NCBI GenBank assembly: GCA_002762795.1
Contig: PCYA01000006.1
Location: forward strand, 1 to 37,498
From: Candidatus Woesearchaeota archaeon CG10_big_fil_rev_8_21_14_0_10_37_12
GTDB taxonomy: Archaea; Nanobdellota; Nanobdellia; Woesearchaeales; ARS49
Direction: 5' to 3'
DNA: 37,498 nt
The notes below the pieces were generated by a model. That model was not told the DNA's origin. It saw only the letters and a program-made list of their open reading frames with translations, and did no database searches. The first letter of the stretch is position 1; each line of letters opens with the position of its first letter. Shown one piece after another: positions 8,444-15,472 of this stretch. The position numbers were made by a program, and so were the translations under genes.

Positions 8444-10972
8444 TTATTTTACCAGTTCAAGTAGCCATTCTTCTACTGCAAATATTATTTTTTGAAATGT
8501 TGATGTTCCTACGTACTGGTTGAACACGGTAAGCGTTCCTGAAAAGATGAGATAACCAATTGTTATGAATAAGAGTCCTGATATGAGTGACGTGGTATGA
8601 ATTGTGTACGTTCGTTTACCCAAAGAAAAATACAGTTCTTTTCCTTTGATTATCTTCCAGAGCTTGCTTGTTTTGTTAAGTTTGCTTAAGTATGTTGAAA
8701 ACAGTATGAGTGGTAGTGCAAGCCCTATTGCGTACGCAAACAATAAAATGCCTCCTGTGAGTGTTGAACTTGCTGTCGAAGCTAATAATAAGATTGCAAC
8801 AAGTATAGGACCAATGCACGGAGTCCAGGAAAGCCCAAAAATTCCACCAAACAAAAACGCACTTGTGTACGTTGTTGGTTTGTTTTGCTTAATATGCAAT
8901 CCGGAAAAGCCTTTCCCAAGCAAAATGTACACTCCGAACAAGACAAGCAGAATGCCTGCAACTTGTGAAAAAACTGTAAGGTGTGTTTTAAAGAAGTTCC
9001 CTACAAAGGTTGCACTCATACCAAGCAAAGAAAACACCAGGGCAAGACCAAAAAAGAATGCAAGAGACATGCCTTTTACATTTTTCTTTGACGCTTCAAA
9101 CGTGTACGCAATGTACGCTGGTAAAATAGGTAATGTACACGGTGAAATAAATGATAATAACCCTGCAAAAAACGCAACGAACAACAAAAGAAAGATAGAG
9201 TTATCAAAACTGTTCAAACCTTCCTCACTCGCAACAAATTCTGTTGCCTGATTTGACACTTTATCATTAACAAAATTATTCACCCAAAAAGTTTGCAGTT
9301 GTTTTTGCTCAATATTCTCAATATTTGTTTTTTTAGAATTGTATTCTGCAACAAGATTTGACTGAGAAGCGAACTGTGCAGCTTTCATAATATAATATCC
9401 TCTATCAAGCCCCCCAGCTTCTGAGATTTTGCTACCTAATGTTTTAATGCCGGCATTCAAATATGATACATCACCTGTTTGCGTATAGAGTTTTAATAAA
9501 GCATAAGCAATAACTCCATTTTCTTCTGTTGGCTTTGAGAGATCAATATTCTCTCCAGGAGCGTATAATTCAGTATCAGGACTGTTGCGCTCAAAAAACC
9601 CTCCACTATTCCAATCATACAAGTTTTCCAAACTATAAGTTGCAATCTTCCGGGCAGTTTGCAGATATTCTCCATCTTCCAACAAATCATGCCCTTCTAT
9701 AAATACAAGTAAAAGATGTGCGTTATCTAATAAACTTCCCTGCACGCCTTTACTTCCATCTTGTTTGTAATAGTGATACGCTCCAAATTCATCAACCATG
9801 TGTTGTGAGAAAAAATCAAGAGATTTTTTTGCCATTTCTTTATATTCATATTTGCCTGTTTCCTGCCACAAATACAAATACGTTACGATTGCTTCTGCAT
9901 TCCACTCAGCATATTTTGTTTTTTCAACTCTTGGCTTCTCTGCTGGTCGGGGATTTTTTCCATAATATTCATTCTCTCCATGCACGTCCGTGTTGCCGTA
10001 AAAACCTCCGCTCTTTTCATCATACCAATTGGTTTGAATGTACGTGTTTGTTTTCTCAACAACTTCTTTTGCAAGTTGATTATCAGGATCAAGAGTCAGC
10101 AAGTGACTATACGTTTTCAATAATTTTACGTTATCATACAACATTTTCTCATAATGCGGAGGAGTCCAATCGCGCTGCGTTCCGTACCTGTGAAAGCCAC
10201 CCTCAACTGGATCAAAGAGGTTGTAATTCGTTTCTATTTCTTCAACTTTAGTGTATTGATTTTGCAGTGTGTTTTGTACTAACGTTAAAAACTGTTCATT
10301 TTCTGTTAATTCATACGTTTCTAAAGCAAAACCTAACGCTTTGCCCTGTGGAAATTTTTGTCCTGTCCCAAAACCGCCGTGAGTAGAATCATAAACTTGA
10401 AGTGTATGATAGGAATAACCATTAACGAGATTGGTTAATTGATTTTCTGATGGAATAACAGGAGTTTCTTTTTTGTACTCATACGCAAGCTCTGTTGCAA
10501 ACCCATTATTGTTGACATGATCAACTGCTTGTTTCATATTCACAAGCATGTTTTGTATGGGTCTTGGTCCGGAATATCCAAATAACCGTTCTCTACTTGG
10601 CGTGAGTATTGTTGTTGATGGCCAGCCACCTTCAAGATATTTTCTTGTCAAATCCTGTCTTTTATCTGCATCAACGTATATCGGGATAAATTTTTCATTT
10701 ATTGTTGGATAAACATCTTGATGGTAAATGTAATCATCACTTGTATACACGTGACACCAATAACACCAACTTGGAGCGGTGAGAAGCAAGAAAATTGGCT
10801 TGTTTTTTTTAATTGCTTCATTAAACGCATCAGAACCATAATCTCTCCATTCTATTCTTCCAGAAGTGCGCATTTCTTCAGCATGCTCAAACGTGTAATG
10901 TGAAGTAGCAGTTGCAGAAACAGACATGACAAGCAATAGCACGAAAAACCACAAAAACCCCTGCTCCCTCAT
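8444..10972 (-). CDS. DUF255/SPATA20-like thioredoxin-domain protein fused to CcdA-type membrane domain
   Basis: A large exported protein, about 842 residues. A signal peptide (FLWFFVLLLVMSVSATAT) leads into a thioredoxin-like DUF255 domain with active site APSWCYWCHVY at about residues 65-75. Then comes a six-hairpin (alpha/alpha) domain: KFPQGKALGFALETYE, PPHYEKMLYDNVKLLKTY and KTKYAEWNAEAIVTYL are characteristic of the YyaL/SPATA20 family. From about residue 590 to the end is a CcdA/DsbD-beta-like membrane domain with the two redox cysteines in ISPCTLPILPAY and WTPCIGPIL. Electrons would move from cytosolic thioredoxin through CcdA to the outward CxxC. The ATG at 10972 is chosen because the longer frame starts at TTG and a TATAAT-like box lies about 25 bases upstream. 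Confidence 0.9.
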   Translation of the reverse strand: MREQGFLWFFVLLLVMSVSATATSHYTFEHAEEMRTSGRIEWRDYGSDAFNEAIKKNKPIFLLLTAPSWCYWCHVYTSDDYIYHQDVYPTINEKFIPIYVDADKRQDLTRKYLEGGWPSTTILTPSRERLFGYSGPRPIQNMLVNMKQAVDHVNNNGFATELAYEYKKETPVIPSENQLTNLVNGYSYHTLQVYDSTHGGFGTGQKFPQGKALGFALETYELTENEQFLTLVQNTLQNQYTKVEEIETNYNLFDPVEGGFHRYGTQRDWTPPHYEKMLYDNVKLLKTYSHLLTLDPDNQLAKEVVEKTNTYIQTNWYDEKSGGFYGNTDVHGENEYYGKNPRPAEKPRVEKTKYAEWNAEAIVTYLYLWQETGKYEYKEMAKKSLDFFSQHMVDEFGAYHYYKQDGSKGVQGSLLDNAHLLLVFIEGHDLLEDGEYLQTARKIATYSLENLYDWNSGGFFERNSPDTELYAPGENIDLSKPTEENGVIAYALLKLYTQTGDVSYLNAGIKTLGSKISEAGGLDRGYYIMKAAQFASQSNLVAEYNSKKTNIENIEQKQLQTFWVNNFVNDKVSNQATEFVASEEGLNSFDNSIFLLLFVAFFAGLLSFISPCTLPILPAYIAYTFEASKKNVKGMSLAFFFGLALVFSLLGMSATFVGNFFKTHLTVFSQVAGILLVLFGVYILLGKGFSGLHIKQNKPTTYTSAFLFGGIFGLSWTPCIGPILVAILLLASTASSTLTGGILLFAYAIGLALPLILFSTYLSKLNKTSKLWKIIKGKELYFSLGKRTYTIHTTSLISGLLFITIGYLIFSGTLTVFNQYVGTSTFQKIIFAVEEWLLELVK

Positions 10973-11022
10973 ACGAGCAAACCACAAAAGAGATTATAAA
11001 AGAGTTATGAATTTGAACAGGT

Positions 11023-11628
11023 TCAAGATGCAGGAATTATGAGTTCTGGCTTAATGAAGGGTGGTATTTCTTTTTCTTGCACGTCTGCTGGTATTTTTTG
11101 CTCCAGTGTTTCCTTCACGCGATTCATTTTGCGTTGTGCGTCTTTAGGGATGTCATCTTTTGCTGTTTTTTGTGTCGCGTTCAAGTGATCATTAAAAACA
11201 GTGCGTGTGTGATCTCCAATATGGTCATTAAAGTATGCATCAAACCGGTCCCCTTCTGTGGTTGTTGTGTGGAGTTTTTTTGGTGTTATTTCTTTACCAA
11301 CACCTTTATTCAGAACCTCTGCAATAGCACGTGCCTCTTCGCATAAGTCTTTTTCCCAGTCTGGTATGCTTTCAGATTTGCTATAGTTTGATAACGGATC
11401 GTTTCCTTGTTGATATGCTTTGACGAGTTGGACAAATTCACTTACATCTCGTAAGTTGTCAACAGTTCCTAATCGTATTGCGAGTTTCAACACATCTTTG
11501 ATGCGATCTTGCTGTTTATATGAAACATCAAAAAAAGAGATGCCAAGAATGTCAACAAGTGCGGGATTAATGTTCAGCACATCTTTAAATGCTTGTTCTT
11601 CTATTGTTTTCTCAAGCCAAACGTGCAT
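11023..11628 (-). CDS. Hypothetical protein, mostly alpha-helical
   Basis: A 201-residue soluble protein with no signal peptide and no domain I recognise. The N-terminal two-thirds (EKTIEEQAFKDVLNINPALVDILGI to EEARAIAEVLNKGV) looks helical and globular. The last ~70 residues are charged and Pro-rich (KIPADVQEKEIPPFIKPELIIP) and may be a linker or tail. It overlaps the preceding coiled-coil gene by 28 bases on the same strand and is probably co-transcribed with it. Both sit at the left edge of the accessory island. Confidence 0.6.
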   Translation of the reverse strand: MHVWLEKTIEEQAFKDVLNINPALVDILGISFFDVSYKQQDRIKDVLKLAIRLGTVDNLRDVSEFVQLVKAYQQGNDPLSNYSKSESIPDWEKDLCEEARAIAEVLNKGVGKEITPKKLHTTTTEGDRFDAYFNDHIGDHTRTVFNDHLNATQKTAKDDIPKDAQRKMNRVKETLEQKIPADVQEKEIPPFIKPELIIPAS

Positions 11629-12020
11629 AAAATGATTTGTTCCTTGTATTTGTACTTTAGTATTTGTACTTTATAGACTTCTGCGACTTTTGAGAAGTCA
11701 TCTGTGATGTATCGTTCAGTAAGCGTGCAATCAACAGTTGTTCCGTTATAGAGTCCTTGTACGAATGCCTCTATGCCTTGTGCGAATGTGTTGCTTCGTA
11801 ATTGCTGCTCGTTTAGGCGCTGAACTTTTTCACTGGCTACGGTTTGTGCTTGTGTTGAGTTTTGCTTTCTTTTCTGTTCTTCAACCTTTTTGATAATTTC
11901 GTCAAGTGTTTCTTGCGCTTGTTCTCTTTCTTGCTTTGCTTCTTTTAATAGTTCTTCATTCTGGGCAAGTCTTTGTTTTGAATCGAAAGTTTTAAATAAA
12001 CTATATGATAACTTTATCAT
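11601..12020 (-). CDS. Hypothetical coiled-coil protein, 5' end uncertain
   Basis: 139 residues as read from the ATG at 12020. Residues about 15-75 are a strongly predicted coiled coil (LAQNEELLKEAKQEREQAQETL and onward, rich in Glu, Lys and Gln). The first 13 or so codons lie inside the TATA box and palindrome of the divergent ArsR gene, and I found no later ATG, GTG or TTG before the coiled coil. The gene is therefore either started back-to-back with ArsR or is a 5'-truncated remnant cut by arrival of the ArsR cassette. A 14-base tandem repeat (TATTTGTACTTTAG-like, about 11647-11674) encodes the KYKYK near its C-terminus. Confidence 0.5.
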   Translation of the reverse strand: MIKLSYSLFKTFDSKQRLAQNEELLKEAKQEREQAQETLDEIIKKVEEQKRKQNSTQAQTVASEKVQRLNEQQLRSNTFAQGIEAFVQGLYNGTTVDCTLTERYITDDFSKVAEVYKVQILKYKYKEQIILCTFGLRKQ

Positions 12021-12022
12021 AT
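11990..12022 (+). promoter_or_regulatory. TATA box and perfect palindromic operator of ArsR gene
   Basis: TTTTAAATAAA (about 11990-12000) is centred about 26 bases before the ArsR ATG at 12021, so the mRNA is probably leaderless. ATATGATAA-CT-TTATCATAT (12003-12022) is a perfect 9-bp inverted repeat with a 2-base spacer that overlaps the start point and the start codon. This is the size and position expected for an ArsR-family operator. Confidence 0.65.
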
Positions 12023-12356
12023 GTTGAAGTCATTAGAGATTCAAAGAACAGACAATTTACATAGATTATTCTTTAAAGCATTTTCAAATCACACAAGATT
12101 GGAGATTATTCAATTATTGGAAAAAAAACCGCTTACAGTAACAGAAATATGCAATAAAACTGGATTTGAGCAGAGCAGAGTATCTCATAATCTCAAGTGT
12201 TTGGAAAACTGCGGTTTTGTAAAAGCTACACCAAGTGGTAATTTCAGAAAATATGAATTAGATCCTGAAACAATCATCCCTATTGTTGATTTGTTTGATA
12301 AACACATCAAGAAATACAAGAAAAGACTTGAATGTTGCGAGGTAATTGGAAAGTGA
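12021..12356 (+). CDS. ArsR-family metal-responsive repressor
   Basis: A 111-residue winged-helix repressor. The core is FSNHTRLEIIQLLEKKPLTVTEICNKTGFEQSRVSHNLKCLENCGFV (about residues 17-63): a helix-turn-helix with Cys on or near the recognition-helix end. A C-terminal LECCEV pair could be a thiol metal site. The downstream zinc-ribbon gene is related to one in the HxlR cassette 2.5 kb away, and this repressor is clearly related to the copper-operon ArsR at 25.6-25.9 kb (shared EQSRVSH and C-terminal KYKK/KYHK-C pattern). The inducing metal is unknown; Hg, Cu or other soft metals fit the thiols. Confidence 0.85.
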   Translation: MLKSLEIQRTDNLHRLFFKAFSNHTRLEIIQLLEKKPLTVTEICNKTGFEQSRVSHNLKCLENCGFVKATPSGNFRKYELDPETIIPIVDLFDKHIKKYKKRLECCEVIGK

Positions 12357-12703
12357 CTGATGGTTGTGATACTAAAGGGAACTTTAAAAATATCTTAATT
12401 GAGTCAAAGTTCCCTAAGCTAACTTTGAATTTCGACGATAAAATTTACAGGGGCGCACCGCCATTCACCAAAAAACTGAATAATTCAAAGTTAACTAAAG
12501 ATAATAAAGAAGAAAAATTAATTGGAAATGTAACTTGCCCTAAATGCGGACATAAACAGCCAATGGAAATACCCACTTCTTCATGTCAGGCATTTTACAA
12601 GTGTGAAAGGTGTGGCAAGATCATATCAGCAAAAAAAAGCTGTTGTGTATTTTGCGATTATGGAGATCGTAAATGCCCAGTAGCAGAGGAGCATCAAAAA
12701 TGA
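12332..12703 (+). CDS. Zinc-ribbon / CCVFCDYGD protein, chimeric 5' end
   Basis: The last ~60 residues form a double-knuckle Cys protein: NVTCPKCGHKQ, then YKCERCGKI, then the signature CCVFCDYGDRKCP. It is closely related to the protein at 14803-15000, and relatives of this small family are usually found beside Mer-type membrane proteins, where they may bind or hand over soft metals. Codons before about residue 57 come from the end of the ArsR gene and from the inserted repeat at 12374-12499. No ATG, GTG or TTG lies between repeat and zinc ribbon, so either the fusion is translated from the overlapping ATG at 12332 or the gene has lost its start. The stop overlaps the next ATG as ATGA. Confidence 0.6.
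   Translation: MLRGNWKVTDGCDTKGNFKNILIESKFPKLTLNFDDKIYRGAPPFTKKLNNSKLTKDNKEEKLIGNVTCPKCGHKQPMEIPTSSCQAFYKCERCGKIISAKKSCCVFCDYGDRKCPVAEEHQK
12374..12499 (+). repeat. Copy A of dispersed MITE-like repeat
   Basis: This stretch matches the reverse complement of 26707-26893 from end to end: AAAGGGAACTTT at the left, TATCTTAATTGAGTCAAAG, TTCCCTAAGC.AACTTTGAAT, TCGACGA, CGCCATTCAC, AAAAAACTGA and TAATTCAAAGTT at the right. It lacks a ~57-base block with two hairpins that the other copy has. It lies between the ArsR gene and its zinc-ribbon partner and replaces the latter's expected start. Confidence 0.75.
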
Positions 12704-12843
12704 AGAAAGAAGATAAAAAACTATTATACGCAGGAGGAATTGGAGGAGTAATCACATGGAAGAATTTAAAATGGCTTCGTAAAAAGGCATCACTTTTATT
12801 TTTAAATCACTCAATTTTATGGTTTCTTTTTTATCATAACTAA
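12700..12843 (+). pseudogene. Truncated membrane-protein ORF at ATPase insertion
   Basis: A 47-residue frame begins with ATG overlapping the zinc-ribbon stop (ATGA). Residues 1-19 (MKKEDKKLLYAGGIGGVIT) look like the start of a small Mer-type membrane protein. From about base 12752 the frame runs antisense through the 3' end of the convergent ATPase gene and has no recognisable character. The second cassette has a MerC/MerT-like gene in the same place after its zinc ribbon, so I read this as the 5' remnant of such a gene. Confidence 0.45.
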
Positions 12844-14008
12844 TTAGAATGCCTTCTTTTAATTTGAATCTTTTTAAAAAAGCAACCAGTCCGCCATAAT
12901 CTTGTTTTGCATATTTGATTTCAATAGGCAATATTGTATTTGTATCTTTGTTTATTTTTATGACATCAACTTCGTGTTTGTATTGATCTCTCCAAAAGAA
13001 CTCGGCATCAAGATTCAAAATAATGCTTAATTCAAATACGATTCCTTTTAGTTCATTTTTTTCGACTAATTCTGGTGCAAATATGACTGGATAATATTTT
13101 TTTAATGATCTTTGAGTTTTTCTTGTATTTTTTGAGAAATTATACAACTTCTTTATAAGAAATGATTTTTCCAGATAATCAAGATAATTTGAGACTGACT
13201 GCCTTGAAATAGAAAGCTCTTTAGCCAGTTGTTCCATATTCAGAATCGTGCCAGGACTCAGGAGAATTATTCTAAATATGCTTTCAACTGCTGAAGGATT
13301 ATTTATGGAAAAAATTTGCAGCATATCCCTATAGATTATTTTTTCTATGACTGTTTCCTGAATGTATTTTTTAATTGTTTCTCTGTTTTCATTGATCAAT
13401 TCAGGAAATCCGCTTGAAATCAGATAATTATTAAATTCTCTTAAAATATCGTTTTTGTATAATTGAAAATTTTCAAATTTTTGTTGTTTAAATTGCAAGT
13501 ATTCTTTAAAAGTTAAAGGATTTATTTTAAATTCGAAGCATCTTCCTGCAAGGCTTTCCTTTGATTTTTTACGAATGAATAAAGATTCTGAACCAGAAAC
13601 TGCAAGTTTTATATTTTTAAAGTTGTCATATATTCTTTTTATTTGTTCTTCCCAGTTTTCTAGTTTTTGCACTTCATCAAAAAGAAAAAAATATTTTTCA
13701 GTGTTAAGATCTTTGTTCATTAATTGAGAATAGCAATTTAGTACTTGTTTCATGGTTGCGTTTCTAAAATTATCAAAAGAAAAATAACAAATATTGTTTG
13801 CTCCGAATTTGTCAAGATTATCTGCAATTAATTTTAAAAGCAAAGTAGTTTTTCCAACTCTCCTCAAACCAGTGAGCGCGATTATTTGTTTTGTGTTAAT
13901 AAATTGACTTAGTTGTTCATAAATTTCTCGTGGTTTAAAATCTATTGTGAATTCGCTTTTCCACCATTTGTTTGACTCTTCAAGAGCCTCAATAATCATC
14001 TCATTCAT
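12752..14008 (-). CDS. AAA-type ATPase with DUF4143 C-terminus
   Basis: A 418-residue COG1373-type ATPase. Walker A is TGLRRVGKTTLLLKL (about residues 46-60), Walker B YFFLFDEVQKL (about 106-116), followed by LAVSGSESLF as sensor. After a winged-helix-like segment (NMEQLAKELSISRQSVSNYLDYLEKSFL), the DUF4143 region carries the restriction-endonuclease-like pattern EVDVI..ILPIEIKYAK. These proteins are widespread, often strain-variable archaeal genes of unknown function. The gene lies between the two Mer-like cassettes in opposite orientation and appears to interrupt the first. Confidence 0.9.
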   Translation of the reverse strand: MNEMIIEALEESNKWWKSEFTIDFKPREIYEQLSQFINTKQIIALTGLRRVGKTTLLLKLIADNLDKFGANNICYFSFDNFRNATMKQVLNCYSQLMNKDLNTEKYFFLFDEVQKLENWEEQIKRIYDNFKNIKLAVSGSESLFIRKKSKESLAGRCFEFKINPLTFKEYLQFKQQKFENFQLYKNDILREFNNYLISSGFPELINENRETIKKYIQETVIEKIIYRDMLQIFSINNPSAVESIFRIILLSPGTILNMEQLAKELSISRQSVSNYLDYLEKSFLIKKLYNFSKNTRKTQRSLKKYYPVIFAPELVEKNELKGIVFELSIILNLDAEFFWRDQYKHEVDVIKINKDTNTILPIEIKYAKQDYGGLVAFLKRFKLKEGILISYDKKETIKLSDLKIKVMPFYEAILNSSM

Positions 14009-14024
14009 TTGTGTTCATTCAAAT

Positions 14025-14049
14025 TAACATAAATTATCAGTTTATGTTA
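14025..14049 (-). promoter_or_regulatory. Inverted repeat upstream of ATPase gene
   Basis: TAACATAAA / TTTATGTTA is a perfect 9-bp inverted repeat separated by 7 bases, 17-41 bases upstream of the ATPase ATG at 14008. It overlaps the likely promoter position and may be an operator, or the mark of an element end. Confidence 0.4.
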
Positions 14050-14092
14050 GTTGGAACGTACATGGATATTTAAATGTTTCGGATTTTTTAGA

Positions 14093-14110
14093 AAGTAATA
14101 AATACTTACT
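14093..14110 (+). promoter_or_regulatory. TATA box with AGTAA/TTACT operator before HxlR gene
   Basis: AATAAATAC (about 14097-14105) lies about 26-34 bases before the ATG at 14131, predicting a leaderless or near-leaderless mRNA. It is bracketed by AGTAA (14094-14098) and TTACT (14106-14110), with further TACT motifs downstream, a likely HxlR binding site. Confidence 0.45.
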
Positions 14111-14130
14111 AAAAGATACTAACTACTCTG

Positions 14131-14490
14131 ATGAAAGCAAAACCCGTACAAACAATGCCTGTTGGCTGCAAAATGAAAGGGCAAGGCTATTGTCCAAGAC
14201 CCTTAGAATGTGCAGCTTTTTTCTTGAGCAAAAAATGGACGCTTTCTGTGCTTGTGACAATAGGCAATTTTAAACAATTACGATTCAATCATTTGCTTGA
14301 CAAGCTTGAAGAAATCAGCCCAAAAGTGTTATCACAACGATTAAGCGAACTCGAAAATAAAAAGCTTATCACACGCACAGTCTTTATTGAAAAACCACCA
14401 CGCGTAGAATACGCCCTAACAAAACAAGGCAGAAACTTGTACAAATCAATCCTTCCATTAATGAACTGGGCAAACAACTATGAAGAGTAA
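14131..14490 (+). CDS. HxlR-family transcriptional regulator with Cys-rich N-terminus
   Basis: A 119-residue HxlR winged helix: CAAFFLSKKWTLSVLVTIGNFKQLRFNHLLDKLEEISPKVLSQRLSELENKKLI is the standard family core, followed by the wing and KQGRNLYKSILPLMNW. The N-terminus holds three cysteines (GCKMKGQGYCPRPLEC), as in redox- or metal-sensing HxlR/HypR proteins. The stop overlaps the MerT-like gene by 11 bases, so it heads the metal cassette and probably regulates it. Confidence 0.88.
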   Translation: MKAKPVQTMPVGCKMKGQGYCPRPLECAAFFLSKKWTLSVLVTIGNFKQLRFNHLLDKLEEISPKVLSQRLSELENKKLITRTVFIEKPPRVEYALTKQGRNLYKSILPLMNWANNYEE

Positions 14491-14821
14491 ACTTACAACA
14501 GGAAGTGGAATTGGAACAGGTTTTTCCTTAGCGTGCTGTTTTGGATTGCTTAGCTTGTTACTTGGCTTGTTTGGGTTAACAACTGCAATTGCGGCCGTAA
14601 ACAAATACGGAGATTACGTATTCTTTCCATTGTATTCACTTTTTGCAACCCTATTCATCAGTTCAATTTGGAACTGGAAAAGAAAAATAGCAAAAACAGT
14701 TTTGATACTGCTCATACTCGTAATTACCATTTGGCTTATGACATTTGGAATTGTGTACACAGGATTAATCATACTTGGAATAATCATTGGGGGTTTGCTC
14801 ACATGGAAGATCAACACATAG
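14480..14821 (+). CDS. MerT-like small membrane protein
   Basis: A 113-residue membrane protein with about four hydrophobic segments. The first contains a Cys pair, SLACCFGLLSLLLGLFGL, in the position of the MerT Cys-Cys motif, and the remaining segments are short. It lies between a regulator and a Cys-rich zinc ribbon and overlaps both, so a role in soft-metal (mercury-type) uptake or handling is the best guess. No mercuric reductase is present in the window, so the metal could be something else. Confidence 0.7.
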   Translation: MKSKLTTGSGIGTGFSLACCFGLLSLLLGLFGLTTAIAAVNKYGDYVFFPLYSLFATLFISSIWNWKRKIAKTVLILLILVITIWLMTFGIVYTGLIILGIIIGGLLTWKINT

Positions 14822-15000
14822 GCAACGTAACGTGCCCAAAATGCGACCACAAACAACCAATGAATATTCCCAGCAATAGTTGTCAGACATTTTACAAGTG
14901 CAATAACTGCCAAGAGATCATCAAAGCAGAAAAAACCTGCTGTGTATTTTGCGATTATGGAGACAGAAAATGCCCTGTTGCACATGGAGGAACAAAATGA
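14803..15000 (+). CDS. Zinc-ribbon / CCVFCDYGD protein
   Basis: A 65-residue protein starting at the ATG at 14803, which lies inside the end of the MerT-like gene. It has the same Cys layout as the 12.5-kb copy: NVTCPKCDHKQ, FYKCNNCQEI, CCVFCDYGDRKCP, and about 70% identity over the shared region by eye. The longer reading frame upstream is only the antiparallel shadow of the overlapping membrane gene. Relatives accompany Mer-type transporters, so it probably binds soft metals or zinc in the cytoplasm. Confidence 0.8.
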   Translation: MEDQHIGNVTCPKCDHKQPMNIPSNSCQTFYKCNNCQEIIKAEKTCCVFCDYGDRKCPVAHGGTK

Positions 15001-15371
15001 AAGCACTCTCAGGATTAGGAAGCGCAGGAAGCGTGCTCGCCGCATTCGGCTGTCCTGCCTGCTTGCCCGCACTCGGCGCATTAGTATCTGCACTCGGAAT
15101 AAGCTTTACCGCGGGAAAAACCACGCTTCTCATTATCACGGCAGCATTGCTTCTCAGCGGTCTAGCAGGATTTTACATAAACAAGAGAAAACACAAAAAA
15201 CACAAATACTTCTTTATAGCATTAATTGTGACAGCATTCATTGGCATTGCAAGCTACCAACAACTACCAGAATACACATTTTACTCAGGAGCAGGAGTGC
15301 TACTTCTCACTGCCTTTTTTGATTATAAAGAAGTTAAAAAACAAAATTGTTGTAATGTGAAGAGAAAGTAA
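14997..15371 (+). CDS. MerC/MerT-like membrane protein
   Basis: A 124-residue protein with four hydrophobic segments. The first carries GSAGSVLAAFGCPACLPALGALVSALGI, which matches the MerT/MerC first helix with its Cys pair (here CPAC). The last residues include another Cys pair (QNCCNVKRK). The start is ATG at 14997, overlapping the zinc-ribbon stop as ATGA. Together with the MerT-like gene it would form the membrane part of the cassette. Confidence 0.75.
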   Translation: MKALSGLGSAGSVLAAFGCPACLPALGALVSALGISFTAGKTTLLIITAALLLSGLAGFYINKRKHKKHKYFFIALIVTAFIGIASYQQLPEYTFYSGAGVLLLTAFFDYKEVKKQNCCNVKRK

Positions 15372-15416
15372 GAATTTTTAACTTGAGTTAATAAAAAGGC
15401 ACTCTTTAACAAAAAG

Positions 15417-15467
15417 ATTTATATATCATAAACGAATTTAAACTTACATTAACTGATTTAAGGTGAG
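15417..15467 (+). promoter_or_regulatory. Promoter and RBS of toxin-antitoxin pair
   Basis: TATA-like TTTATATATCAT (about 15418-15429) precedes the antitoxin start by about 45 bases, and AGGTGAG (15461-15467) lies 5 bases before the ATG at 15473. This mRNA therefore has a short leader with a ribosome-binding site. Confidence 0.45.
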
Positions 15468-15472
15468 CTAAA

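Noticed and set aside
14614-15139. Overlapping antisense ORFs of 72 and 159 residues in the Mer-like cassette
   Set aside because: Antisense shadows of the MerT-like, zinc-ribbon and MerC-like genes, which have clear motifs and start/stop overlaps.
14480-15371. Calling the cassette a full mercury-resistance operon
   Set aside because: No mercuric reductase or organomercurial lyase is present; the membrane proteins only resemble MerT/MerC by the Cys pair in the first helix.
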